Assembly: GCA_964519595.1 (NCBI GenBank)
Contig: CAZFJN010000003.1
Coordinates: forward strand, 7,930-71,929
Direction of reading: 5' to 3'
Length of the DNA stretch: 64,000 nucleotides
Source of the DNA: JANRKF01 sp964519595
GTDB taxonomy: Bacteria; Pseudomonadota; Alphaproteobacteria; Rickettsiales; SXRF01
Position numbers and translations under genes: made by a program. Each line of letters starts with the position of its first letter. The first letter of the stretch is position 1. This document shows positions 54,159 to 61,883 of the stretch, piece after piece. Below the pieces are notes generated by a model that was not told where the DNA came from, ran no database searches, and was given only the letters and a program-made list of their open reading frames with translations.

Positions 54159-54703
54159 AAGCTGTTTTTCTTGATCGCGATGGTGTTCTTAATCATTCCA
54201 TAATTAAAGATGGCAAACCATATGCGCCGCGCCATATGGCGGAGTTTGTAATTAATCCGGAAATAAGCGCCCTTTCCAGATTAAAAGAGCTTGGTTATTT
54301 GCTGATAATAATCACCAACCAGCCGGATGTTGCCAATGGTCTGGCAACTCATGAATTTGTTGCACAAGCTCATAGCAGACTTTGCGCGGAATTTCCTTTT
54401 GATGATATAATGGTTTGCTTTCACTCAGATAAAGATAATTGCAACTGCCGCAAGCCTAAGCCGGCAATGTTATATCAAGCGCGTGATAAGTTTGACATAA
54501 ATCTTGCTGATTCTTTCATGATCGGCGATCGCTGGCGCGACATACTGGCGGCAACGGCAGCAAGCTGCAAATCAATATTCATTGACTATAAATACACAGA
54601 ACACACGCCGGATTTTACGGCGGATTTTACTTGCAGTTCATTATTATCTGCTATTGATTACATATGTTCACGCGCTGAAGAATGTGCTAAAAATATAAAA
54701 TAA
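54152..54703 (+). CDS. gmhB: GmhB-like HAD-IIIA phosphatase
   Basis: This 183-aa HAD-superfamily hydrolase has the nucleophile motif FLDRDGVLN, motif II IITNQ, the Zn-binding loop with Cys-His-Cys-Cys spacing (CFHSDKDNCNCRKPKP) and the MIGDRWRD acidic motif. The family dephosphorylates D-glycero-D-manno-heptose 1,7-bisphosphate in LPS core synthesis. Histidinol-phosphate phosphatases are close relatives. The surface-polysaccharide genes nearby favour the heptose role. The tail after about residue 150 is less conserved. Confidence 0.82.
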   Translation: MKKAVFLDRDGVLNHSIIKDGKPYAPRHMAEFVINPEISALSRLKELGYLLIIITNQPDVANGLATHEFVAQAHSRLCAEFPFDDIMVCFHSDKDNCNCRKPKPAMLYQARDKFDINLADSFMIGDRWRDILAATAASCKSIFIDYKYTEHTPDFTADFTCSSLLSAIDYICSRAEECAKNIK

Positions 54704-54716
54704 ACTCTTTCAGAAA

Positions 54717-55994
54717 ATGACTAATTTAATTACCAGCAGACGTTTCATGCCTTTATTCGTCACTCAATTCTGTGGCGCTCTTAATGATAATTTGCTTAAA
54801 AACGCTCTGGTTATGCTGGTTACTTACCGTATTGCTACTGAAGATCATGCACAAACGCAGATTGTGGTAACTTTAGCCGCTGGATTGTTTATTCTGCCTT
54901 ATTTTCTGTTCTCCGCGCTTTGTGGACAAATTGCTGACAAATATAACCGCGCAACTCTGACGCGCCTGATTAAAATAGCTGAACTAGTGATAATGCCATT
55001 TGCGGCGCTGGGATTTTACCTTAATAACATTGTTATTATGCTTGTTGCACTGTTTCTAATGGGAATTCATTCGACATTCTTCGGACCAATAAAATACGCG
55101 CTATTGCCACAACATTTGCCTGATGACGAGCTGATTTCCGCGAATGCTTACATTGAAGCCGGAACATTTCTGGCGATATTAATTGGAACAATAGCCGGAG
55201 GGCTGCTTATTCTACAGCCGCAGGGAGAAACGCTGATTTCCTTGGCCTTATTTGTAGTGGCAATTGCCGGCTATACGTCCAGCCGCTTTATACCAACTGC
55301 ACCGCCTCCTGATTGCACTTTAAAAATAAACTATAATATTTTTCAGGAAAGCTGGAATATAATTCAGCATAGTCGCAAAAATCACAAAGTGTTTATCTGC
55401 ATTCTGGCGATTTCATGGTTCTGGCTGATTGGCGCGACTTTTCTGTCGCAATTTCCTTCCTACGCCAAGGATATATTAAAATCCGATGAAACAGTAGTTA
55501 CGCTGTTTCTTACTGTTTTCTCAATTGGAATTGCCGCCGGATCACTGCTTTGCAACCGTCTGCTAAAGGGCCAGATCAAATTAACTTACACACCTTTTGC
55601 CGCGCTTGGCATCACCTTATTCTCTATTGATTTATTTTTTGCCAGCCAGATAATGCCACATGCGGAAAGCGGCGTGCTGCTTGATGTCGGAAAATTCATA
55701 ACACAAGCGGCAGGAATTCGCATAGTTGCTGATCTGTTATTTATTTCAATCTGCGCCGGAATATATATCGTGCCTCTCTACGCAGTAATGCAGCATGACA
55801 GCGAGCCAGCTCATCGCGCCAGAATAATCGCCGCTAATAATGTGATAAATGCCTTATTCATGGTTGCCGCCGCCGCCGCAACGCTGCTGATGGTTAAACT
55901 GTCATTTTCCATACCGCAGATATTCCTAAGCATCGCGATAATCAATGCGCCAGTAGCCTTGCTGATGTTTACAAAACGCCGGAAAAATCTTTAG
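54717..55994 (+). CDS. MFS transporter resembling the LplT/Aas transporter domain
   Basis: This 425-aa protein has about 11-12 hydrophobic segments. Its N-terminus (FMPLFVTQFCGALNDNLLKNALVMLV) and the motif FFGPIKYALLPQHLPDDELISANAYIEAGTFLAILIGTIAGG resemble LplT, the lysophospholipid flippase, and the MFS part of larger fusions that carry acyltransferase and acyl-ACP ligase domains in alphaproteobacteria. Here the gene stops after the MFS part and no acyltransferase follows. It probably moves lysophospholipids across the inner membrane. Confidence 0.82.
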   Translation: MTNLITSRRFMPLFVTQFCGALNDNLLKNALVMLVTYRIATEDHAQTQIVVTLAAGLFILPYFLFSALCGQIADKYNRATLTRLIKIAELVIMPFAALGFYLNNIVIMLVALFLMGIHSTFFGPIKYALLPQHLPDDELISANAYIEAGTFLAILIGTIAGGLLILQPQGETLISLALFVVAIAGYTSSRFIPTAPPPDCTLKINYNIFQESWNIIQHSRKNHKVFICILAISWFWLIGATFLSQFPSYAKDILKSDETVVTLFLTVFSIGIAAGSLLCNRLLKGQIKLTYTPFAALGITLFSIDLFFASQIMPHAESGVLLDVGKFITQAAGIRIVADLLFISICAGIYIVPLYAVMQHDSEPAHRARIIAANNVINALFMVAAAAATLLMVKLSFSIPQIFLSIAIINAPVALLMFTKRRKNL

Positions 55995-56010
55995 CGCAAT
56001 TAATCTTAAA

Positions 56011-56041
56011 CCATTTTGCGATCAATATGATCGCAAAATGG
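56011..56041. terminator. Strong hairpin between convergent MFS and nrdJ genes
   Basis: CCATTTTGCGATC - AATAT - GATCGCAAAATGG is a perfect 13-bp stem with a 5-nt loop. It lies 17 bp after the MFS stop and can act on both strands. Confidence 0.75.
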
Positions 56042-56079
56042 AAGTCCGACTTAAGCGCACGTCGCCTTATGGCGCGTAA

Positions 56080-56129
56080 TGCAATCATCAGTATGATGAT
56101 TGCAAAATAGTATAAACTATTTCGCAATC
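56080..56129. terminator. Two overlapping, mutually exclusive hairpins near nrdJ end
   Basis: TGCAATCATCA - GTA - TGATGATTGCA (56080-56104) is a perfect 11-bp stem. GATTGCAAAATAG - TATAAA - CTATTTCGCAATC (56098-56129) pairs 12 of 13. They share 56098-56104, so only one can form at a time. They lie 7 bp beyond the nrdJ stop. Confidence 0.65.
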
Positions 56130-56135
56130 AATATA

Positions 56136-59100
56136 TTAACTACAGCCGCTGGTTGAACCGCAAGTATCGCACTTCATGCAAGTTCCGTTGCGAACCAGCG
56201 TGAAATTGCCGCATTCCGTGCAAGCATCTCCTTCATAACCTTTGGCGCGCGCCTGACGAATTTTTTCTCGACGCGATTCCTGATCATCTTTCGCAGCGGA
56301 AGATAACGAAGAAGCAGCAGAACTCTCCGCTACGCCAAGATGAACTGTAACGCTCGTCTGACGCTCTTCTCTTAGATAAGAAGTCGCTGCTAATTTATCC
56401 TCAGCCAGCGCCAGAGCGCCTTGCGTTTTAACTCCGGAAGAAACGTTATTAGCAACCACATAAAGCTGACCACGGACAAAACCATTGCTGGTTACTTTAT
56501 TAAACAGCTGCGGCAATTCCGGCTGATCAGAAGGCCGCGTTGAATCACCCTCACCACGTCCTATTGTGTCAGAACGAATATCACCAAGCTCGGCATGAGC
56601 AAGATCATTGCGGCCAAGATAGGAAATTGCCAACTCGCGGAAAATATAATCAAGTATTGAAGTCGACATTTTAATCGCCTCATTTCCTTCAACCATTCCA
56701 GAAGGCTCAAAGCGTGTGAAGGTAAAGGCATCAACAAATTCCTCCAGCGGCACGCCATATTGCAAGCCGATTGAGACAGCAATCGCGAAATTATTCATCA
56801 AAGAACGGAAAGCCGCGCCTTCCTTGTGCATATCAACAAAGATCTCGCCAAGAGTTCCGTCTTCATATTCTCCAGTTCGCAGATAAACCTTATGTCCGCC
56901 GACCATCGCCTTTTGCGTATAACCTTTACGCCGTTCCGGCAATTTACGTCTTTCATTTTCACGCAAAATACGCTCAACAATTCTCTCGGCAACCACTTGC
57001 GCGACTTTCGCCTGCGGCTGACGCAGATATTGTGCCTTATCTTTCTCATCATCTTCAATTTCGGAAAGCTCAGCGGCAATTGAGGCGCTAAGCGGCTGCG
57101 ATAATTTAGAACCATCGCGATAAAGCGCGTTAGCTTTAAGCCCTAATTTCCACGACATTATATAAGCATCCTTGCATTCCTCAACAGTTGCGGAATTCGG
57201 CATATTTATCGTCTTGGAAATAGCTCCGGAAATATATGGTTGCGAGGCCGCCATCATCCGAATGTGACTTTCTGCTGACAGAAAACGTACACCTTTTTTG
57301 CCGCAAGGATTCGCGCAGTCAAATACCGGCAAATGTTTTTCTTTAAGATATGGCGCGCCTTCCAAAGTCATAGTTCCGCAGCAATATTCATTAGCCGCTT
57401 CTATATCAGCTTTGGAAAATCCCAATGCAGATAATACATCAAGATTCGCATCATTAATCTGCGCCTCGCTTAAGCGCAATTTTTCCTTGCAGAATTCATC
57501 GCCAAGCGACCATCTGTTGAAAGCGAATTTAATTTCAAAAGCCGCCGCCAGCGATTTTTCTATTTTAGCTAAAGACTCGTCATCAAAACCTTTAGCGCGT
57601 AAAGCGGCATGATTAACGCCAGGAGCATTCGCCAAAGTACCATGACCAACCGCATAGGCAGTTATTTCTGCTATTTCACTTTCGCTGTAACCAAGCACGC
57701 TGAGCGCTTGCGGAACTTGCTGATTGATTATTTTGAAATAACCACCGCCAGCTAGTTTTTTGAATTTAACTAAAGCAAAATCCGGCTCAATTCCGGTAGT
57801 GTCACAATCCATAACCAAGCCGATAGTGCCTGTCGGCGCTATGCAAGTAGCCTGCGCGTTGCGATAACCATATTTTTCGCCAAGCATCAGCGCTGATTCC
57901 CAGGCTTTTTTTGCCGCTCTGGTTAGTGATTTATCCTTGCAATTAGCATTATCCAGAGGAATTGGCAAAATTGAAAGAGCTTCATAACCGGCAGCCTCAC
58001 CACGCGCCGCACGCGAATGATTCCGCATCACGCGCAACATATCCTGCTTATTGGCGGAATAACCGTCAAAAGCGCCGAGTTCCTTAGCCATTTCTGCGGA
58101 AGTGGCATATGAAATTCCGGTTAGAATTGCTGATATCGCGCCGCAAATCGCTCGGCCTTCGTCGCTGTCATAAGGAACTCCTGTTGCCATCAGCAAACCG
58201 CCAATATTGGCAAAGCCAAGGCCAAGAGTGCGAAATTCGTAAGACAGCTTGGCGATTTCCTTCGAAGGAAACTGCGCCATTGCCACAGAAATTTCCAGAA
58301 CTATCGTCCACAACCTTGCTGCATGTTCAAACGCTGCAATATTAAAACCACCATCTGGTTTTTTGAAAGTCAGCAGATTTATTGAGGCAAGATTGCAGGC
58401 AGTATCATCAAGAAACATATATTCAGAGCAAGGATTGCTGGCGCGAATACGTCCTGATTGCGGACAAGTATGCCATTCGTTAATTGTCGTGTCATACTGA
58501 ATTCCAGGATCAGCGCACGCCCAGGCGGCATAGCCAATTTTTTCCCACAACTCACGCGCCGGTAAATCCTTATCCACAGAACCATCCTTGCGGCGCAGAA
58601 GCTGCCATGGTTTATCCTGCTCAACTGCTTGTAAAAATTCATTCGTAACACGCACTGAGTTATTGGAATTCTGGCCGGAGACAGTCAGATAAGCCTCAGA
58701 ATCCCAGTCTGTATCATATTCCGGAAATTCGATATGCTCATAGCCTTGTTTAGCGAACTCTATCACACGGTAGATATAATTATCCGGAACAAGGGCTTTT
58801 TTGGCATCGCTGATGGCCTTTTTCAAAGTCGGATTATTAGAAGGCAGGCAGCGTGATTCAGATTCACCTTGCTGACAAGCTTCCATTATCGCCGTTAAAT
58901 GTTTGCGGCATAAGCGCGAGCCAGTAACTAAAGCCGCGACTTTTTGTTCTTCGAGAACTTTCCAGTCGATAAATTCCTCAATATCCGGATGATCAACATC
59001 AACCACCACCATTTTCGCCGCACGACGAGTTGTGCCGCCGGATTTTATCGCTCCCGCCGCGCGATCGCCAATTTTGAGAAAACTCATCAACCCGGATGAT

Positions 59101-59825
59101 TTTCCGCCGCCGGAAAGCTTTTCACCATTGCCGCGCAAATCAGAAAAATTCGAGCCGGTTCCGGAACCATATTTAAAAAGCCGCGCCTCACGTTCCCACA
59201 AATTCATGATGCCGCCTTCATTAACCAGATCATCCTTCACGCTTTGAATAAAGCAGGCATGTGGTTGCGGACGTTCATAAGAGCTTTTTGAGCGCGTTAC
59301 TTTTTTACTGTCAGCATCAACATAATAATGTCCTTGACTCGGACCATCAATTCCATAAGCCCAATGCAGTCCAGTATTGAACCATTGCGGAGAATTCGGC
59401 GCGGCCATCTGCAAAGCCAGCATATGACGTATTTCATCATAAAAGCTGCGTGCATCATCTTCCGTATCAAAATAATCGCCCTTCCAGCCCCAGTAAGTCC
59501 AGGCGCCAGCTAAACGATCAAATACCTGCTTGGCAGAAGTTTCTCCGGCAAATTCCGCGCCCTCCGCCGGCTCATGCCGCCATAACCATTGCGGCACAGC
59601 ATGTTCTTCAATGGCACGAAGCTTAGTTGCCACTCCGGCTTTACGGAAATATTTCTGCGCCAGAACATCCGTGGCAACTTGCGACCATTGCGCCGGAGTT
59701 TCTGTATCTCTACATTCAAATACCGCTGAACCATCGGGATTTTTCATCACCACATCAGTTTTTTTAAACGCGATATTATCGTAAACATCAGCGCCAGACT
59801 TGGTGAAATGCCGTTCTATCCGCAT
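56136..59825 (-). CDS. nrdJ: B12-dependent ribonucleotide reductase (class II)
   Basis: This 1229-aa adenosylcobalamin-dependent enzyme reduces ribonucleotides to deoxyribonucleotides. Signatures: PNSPQWFNTG, NPCSEYMFLDDTACNLASINL, APTGTIGLVMDCDTTGIEPDFAL and KFKKLAGGGYFKIINQ. A C-terminal Zn ribbon (CTECGNFTLVRNGTCMKCDTCGS) carries Cys residues thought to re-reduce the active site. The length fits the large NrdJ group of alphaproteobacteria. The ribosome site is GAGGGGG. No nrdAB is here. The upstream region holds NrdR-like and DnaA boxes. A perfect DnaA 9-mer also lies inside the gene at 58569-58577. Confidence 0.96.
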   Translation of the reverse strand: MRIERHFTKSGADVYDNIAFKKTDVVMKNPDGSAVFECRDTETPAQWSQVATDVLAQKYFRKAGVATKLRAIEEHAVPQWLWRHEPAEGAEFAGETSAKQVFDRLAGAWTYWGWKGDYFDTEDDARSFYDEIRHMLALQMAAPNSPQWFNTGLHWAYGIDGPSQGHYYVDADSKKVTRSKSSYERPQPHACFIQSVKDDLVNEGGIMNLWEREARLFKYGSGTGSNFSDLRGNGEKLSGGGKSSGLMSFLKIGDRAAGAIKSGGTTRRAAKMVVVDVDHPDIEEFIDWKVLEEQKVAALVTGSRLCRKHLTAIMEACQQGESESRCLPSNNPTLKKAISDAKKALVPDNYIYRVIEFAKQGYEHIEFPEYDTDWDSEAYLTVSGQNSNNSVRVTNEFLQAVEQDKPWQLLRRKDGSVDKDLPARELWEKIGYAAWACADPGIQYDTTINEWHTCPQSGRIRASNPCSEYMFLDDTACNLASINLLTFKKPDGGFNIAAFEHAARLWTIVLEISVAMAQFPSKEIAKLSYEFRTLGLGFANIGGLLMATGVPYDSDEGRAICGAISAILTGISYATSAEMAKELGAFDGYSANKQDMLRVMRNHSRAARGEAAGYEALSILPIPLDNANCKDKSLTRAAKKAWESALMLGEKYGYRNAQATCIAPTGTIGLVMDCDTTGIEPDFALVKFKKLAGGGYFKIINQQVPQALSVLGYSESEIAEITAYAVGHGTLANAPGVNHAALRAKGFDDESLAKIEKSLAAAFEIKFAFNRWSLGDEFCKEKLRLSEAQINDANLDVLSALGFSKADIEAANEYCCGTMTLEGAPYLKEKHLPVFDCANPCGKKGVRFLSAESHIRMMAASQPYISGAISKTINMPNSATVEECKDAYIMSWKLGLKANALYRDGSKLSQPLSASIAAELSEIEDDEKDKAQYLRQPQAKVAQVVAERIVERILRENERRKLPERRKGYTQKAMVGGHKVYLRTGEYEDGTLGEIFVDMHKEGAAFRSLMNNFAIAVSIGLQYGVPLEEFVDAFTFTRFEPSGMVEGNEAIKMSTSILDYIFRELAISYLGRNDLAHAELGDIRSDTIGRGEGDSTRPSDQPELPQLFNKVTSNGFVRGQLYVVANNVSSGVKTQGALALAEDKLAATSYLREERQTSVTVHLGVAESSAASSLSSAAKDDQESRREKIRQARAKGYEGDACTECGNFTLVRNGTCMKCDTCGSTSGCS

Positions 59826-59926
59826 AAGAAATCCCCCTCTACTACAAATATTTTAACCACAACTACTAACTAATCCGCATATTAGATAACTTATATTCAC
59901 AGTAATCTAGTGCCGTTTATCTATAT

Positions 59927-60158
59927 CACTTAATCTAATCACTTAATCTAATCACTTAATCTAATCACTTAATCTAATCACTTAATCTAATCNNNNNNNN
60001 NNNNNNNNNNNNNNNNNNNNNNNNNNNNNNNNNNNNNNNNNNNNNNNNNNNNNNNNNNNNNNNNNNNNNNNNNNNNNNNNNNNNNNNNNNNNATCACTTA
60101 ATCTAATCACTTAATCTAATCACTTAATCTAATCACTTAATCTAATCACTTAATCTAG
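59927..60158 (-). repeat. 13-bp tandem array (CACTTAATCTAAT) with assembly gap
   Basis: Five perfect 13-bp units before the N run and four plus a partial one after it. The repeat continues in the same word on both sides, so the real copy number is unknown and at least ten. It lies between the candidate nrdJ promoter and the gene, in the presumed leader. Confidence 0.95.
59993..60092. other. Assembly gap, 100 N
   Basis: Exactly 100 N inside the 13-bp array. Confidence 0.98.
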
Positions 60159-60200
60159 CTATATAAGTTGATCATTAAGTTGATCGTCTAACTTGTGGTG

Positions 60201-60228
60201 ATTGTAACATTACAAATTTGTAATGCAA
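60201..60228 (-). promoter_or_regulatory. Candidate nrdJ promoter
   Basis: On the minus strand, TTGCAT (60228-60223) and TACAAT (60206-60201) are separated by 16 bp and resemble -35 and -10 elements (3/6 and 5/6 matches to the sigma-70 consensus). It would drive nrdJ with a long repeat-filled leader. A promoter closer to nrdJ cannot be excluded. Confidence 0.4.
60208..60225. promoter_or_regulatory. Perfect 18-bp palindrome between candidate -35 and -10
   Basis: CATTACAAATTTGTAATG is fully self-complementary. Its position between the two promoter elements suits a repressor operator. I do not recognise the cognate regulator. Confidence 0.5.
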
Positions 60229-60274
60229 CTAGATATTGTGATTATTTTTGCTATCTTACCACTATATTATGTGG
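60226..60274. promoter_or_regulatory. Pair of NrdR-like boxes upstream of nrdJ
   Basis: CAACTAGATATTGTGA (60226-60241) and CCACTATATTATGTGG (60259-60274) each match about 12 of 16 positions of the NrdR box consensus acaCwAtATaTwGtgt. Their starts are 33 bp apart, close to three helical turns, as is usual for paired NrdR boxes. The first overlaps the candidate -35. NrdR represses ribonucleotide reductase genes when dATP is high. Confidence 0.55.
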
Positions 60275-60303
60275 TTTTGGCAAAATAAACAGCTTGTGAA
60301 ATC

Positions 60304-60365
60304 TGTGGATAACTATGAATTGTCTTTGCATTCAATGATTGTTTGGCAATTATTATTGTGGATAA
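60304..60365. promoter_or_regulatory. Two perfect DnaA boxes upstream of nrdJ
   Basis: TGTGGATAA at 60304-60312 and again at 60357-60365 are exact DnaA boxes in the same orientation, 53 bp apart. DnaA control of ribonucleotide reductase is known for nrdAB in E. coli. A replication origin is another reading. Confidence 0.5.
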
Positions 60366-60538
60366 ATTACTGGACAGAATTTCATGACAGAATTCCAGAA
60401 AAAAATTTAAGCAAAATTTCCCGCCGGATTTTTGGCAAATTTTTGGCGAAGTTTTCAGAAAAATTTCCAGAGAAGTTTCCGAGGAAGTTTCTGAATAAAT
60501 TTCTGGAGAAGTTTTAGACTGAAGTTTAAGCTGAAGTT

Positions 60539-61387
60539 TTAGGCGGAACAGTTCTCTGGAGAATATTTATCTGTCCTGTTTGTTGCACAAAACTGGCAAC
60601 TCTCACTGGAAACATATAGCGGATTCGCGCGATCTTCCGGAGTCAATGTCTGACCACAACCATAACATACGCTGGCCGTTTTGGAAGGAACAAGGCCATG
60701 TCCGACGGCGACTCTTTCATCAAATACAAAACACTCGCCTTGCCACAGACTCTCTTGCGGCGGAATTTCCTCCAGATAGCGCAAAATACCACCGTTTAGA
60801 TGATAGACATTTTCAAAACCTTCAGCGCGCAGCCAGGAGGTGAATTTCTCACAGCGAATGCCGCCAGTGCAGAAAGTGGCGATTTTCTTATCCTTGGCGG
60901 CGGCGAGATTATTCTGCACAAAATCCGGCAGATGTTTGAAATTACGAATTTTCGGATCAATAGCGCCTTGAAAAGAGCCAAGGTGAGTTTCGTAGACATT
61001 GCGTGAATCAAGAACTATCACCTCAGGATCAGCAATAAGCTGATTCCATTCCTTAGGATCAACATAAGTTCCAACCATATCAAGCGGCGCTGGCTTGCCG
61101 ATTGAAATAGTCTCTTTTTTCAGGCGGACGCGCAGACGTTTGAACGGTTTTTTTTCTGCGCTGCTTTCTTTATGCCGGAAATCAGCGCCGGCAAGTTTTT
61201 TAAGATAAGCAAGCGCCTCATCAATAGCAGAACGACTGCCGGCAAGAGTTGCGTTGAAACCCTCCGGAGCAAGCAGCAAAGAGCCGCAAATGCCAAATTG
61301 CTGCATGTCTTCTTTAATTGCCTGATGTTTTCCGGCGCAATCGGAAAAATCAAAAAAATGGTAGAAAGTTGCGATAATGAACGGCAT
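60539..61387 (-). CDS. trhO: tRNA uridine-34 hydroxylase TrhO (rhodanese family)
   Basis: This 282-aa protein of the YceA/TrhO family has an N-terminal acylphosphatase-like domain (FYHFFDFSDCAGKHQAI, CGSLLLAPEGFNATLAGS) and a rhodanese domain with catalytic Cys in TFCTGGIRCEK. A C-terminal Cys-rich tail (CYGCGQTL, CQFCA) probably binds a metal. It hydroxylates wobble uridine of certain tRNAs using oxygen. It stands alone, with repeat-filled spacers on both sides. Confidence 0.93.
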   Translation of the reverse strand: MPFIIATFYHFFDFSDCAGKHQAIKEDMQQFGICGSLLLAPEGFNATLAGSRSAIDEALAYLKKLAGADFRHKESSAEKKPFKRLRVRLKKETISIGKPAPLDMVGTYVDPKEWNQLIADPEVIVLDSRNVYETHLGSFQGAIDPKIRNFKHLPDFVQNNLAAAKDKKIATFCTGGIRCEKFTSWLRAEGFENVYHLNGGILRYLEEIPPQESLWQGECFVFDERVAVGHGLVPSKTASVCYGCGQTLTPEDRANPLYVSSESCQFCATNRTDKYSPENCSA

Positions 61388-61641
61388 AATGGTAGTCTTT
61401 ATTAGTTGCTGGTTGCCTTGTCATCCGAAGCCTTGGCGTAGGATGATGGTTTCTGGCTTCTGGTTACTGGTTACTGATTTCCGGTTTGTGTTTTTTAAAA
61501 ACAGAGTGTATAGACTGTATAAAATGAGCGAATAATGCATTTTTGCCATTTTGTCCAGATATTCAGAAACAAAATATTCCAAATTTCTGGCTTCTGATCC
61601 CTGATTCCTGATTCCTGATTCCTGATAAAGAGAATATAGCT
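61388..61641. repeat. Spacer with GTCATCC element and 7-bp repeats
   Basis: TCATCC - GAAGCCTTGGCGTA - GGATGA (about 61421-61446) is an inverted-repeat element that shares GTCATCC with the one near 31756. CTGGTTA-type units follow, and at 61594-61628 a 7-bp unit (CTGATTC) is repeated four to five times just before the next gene. No gene is seen. Confidence 0.6.
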
Positions 61642-61869
61642 ATGGTAATTAATATAAATCCAAATCGCATAAATTCTAATCCTGCCGGACGCAATGCGGT
61701 TGGCCGCGAGCGTTCAAACGATCAGAAACTAAAATCCGCGCCTAGAAAAAGCGAGGAGAATTTCATTCCTGATCCGGAATCGCTTTCCAGTATGATTCGC
61801 AGCGCCGTTGAGGCCTTGCGCCAAGGTATGCGCTGGGATCGCGGTACTATATTGAATTTACTGGCATAA
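61642..61869 (+). CDS. Small hypothetical protein, 75 aa
   Basis: The first 40 residues are basic and disordered (NPNRINSNPAGRNAVGRERSNDQK). A compact C-terminal segment follows, PDPESLSSMIRSAVEALRQGMRWDRGTILNLLA. I recall similar tails in small uncharacterised alphaproteobacterial proteins, but cannot name a family. AAAGAGAA precedes the ATG. It lies 14 bp before ribBA and is probably co-transcribed, which supports it being real. Confidence 0.6.
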   Translation: MVININPNRINSNPAGRNAVGRERSNDQKLKSAPRKSEENFIPDPESLSSMIRSAVEALRQGMRWDRGTILNLLA

Positions 61870-61883
61870 CTCGTTTTATTGTC

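Larger units (their letters stand above)
59826..60538. other. Long nrdJ upstream region
   Basis: These 713 bp, including a gap of unknown true size, contain from left to right a 13-bp tandem array, candidate promoter elements for nrdJ, two NrdR-like boxes, two DnaA boxes, and a stretch (60380-60535) of GAAGTTT/AAATTTC-like degenerate repeats. An open frame at 60248-60517 on the + strand translates these repeats (EKFPEKFPRKFLNKF) and does not look like a gene. Confidence 0.7.

Noticed and set aside
59927..60158. CRISPR array
   Set aside because: The 13-bp units are directly adjacent without spacers, and no cas gene is present.
60248..60517. 89-codon open frame on the + strand upstream of trhO
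   Set aside because: Its second half translates degenerate GAAGTTT/AAATTTC repeats, it has no clear ribosome site, and it overlaps the nrdJ control elements.
61388..61641. FMN riboswitch before ribB
   Set aside because: I see no AGGGGCAGGG-type core or other conserved FMN-aptamer segments, only short repeats.
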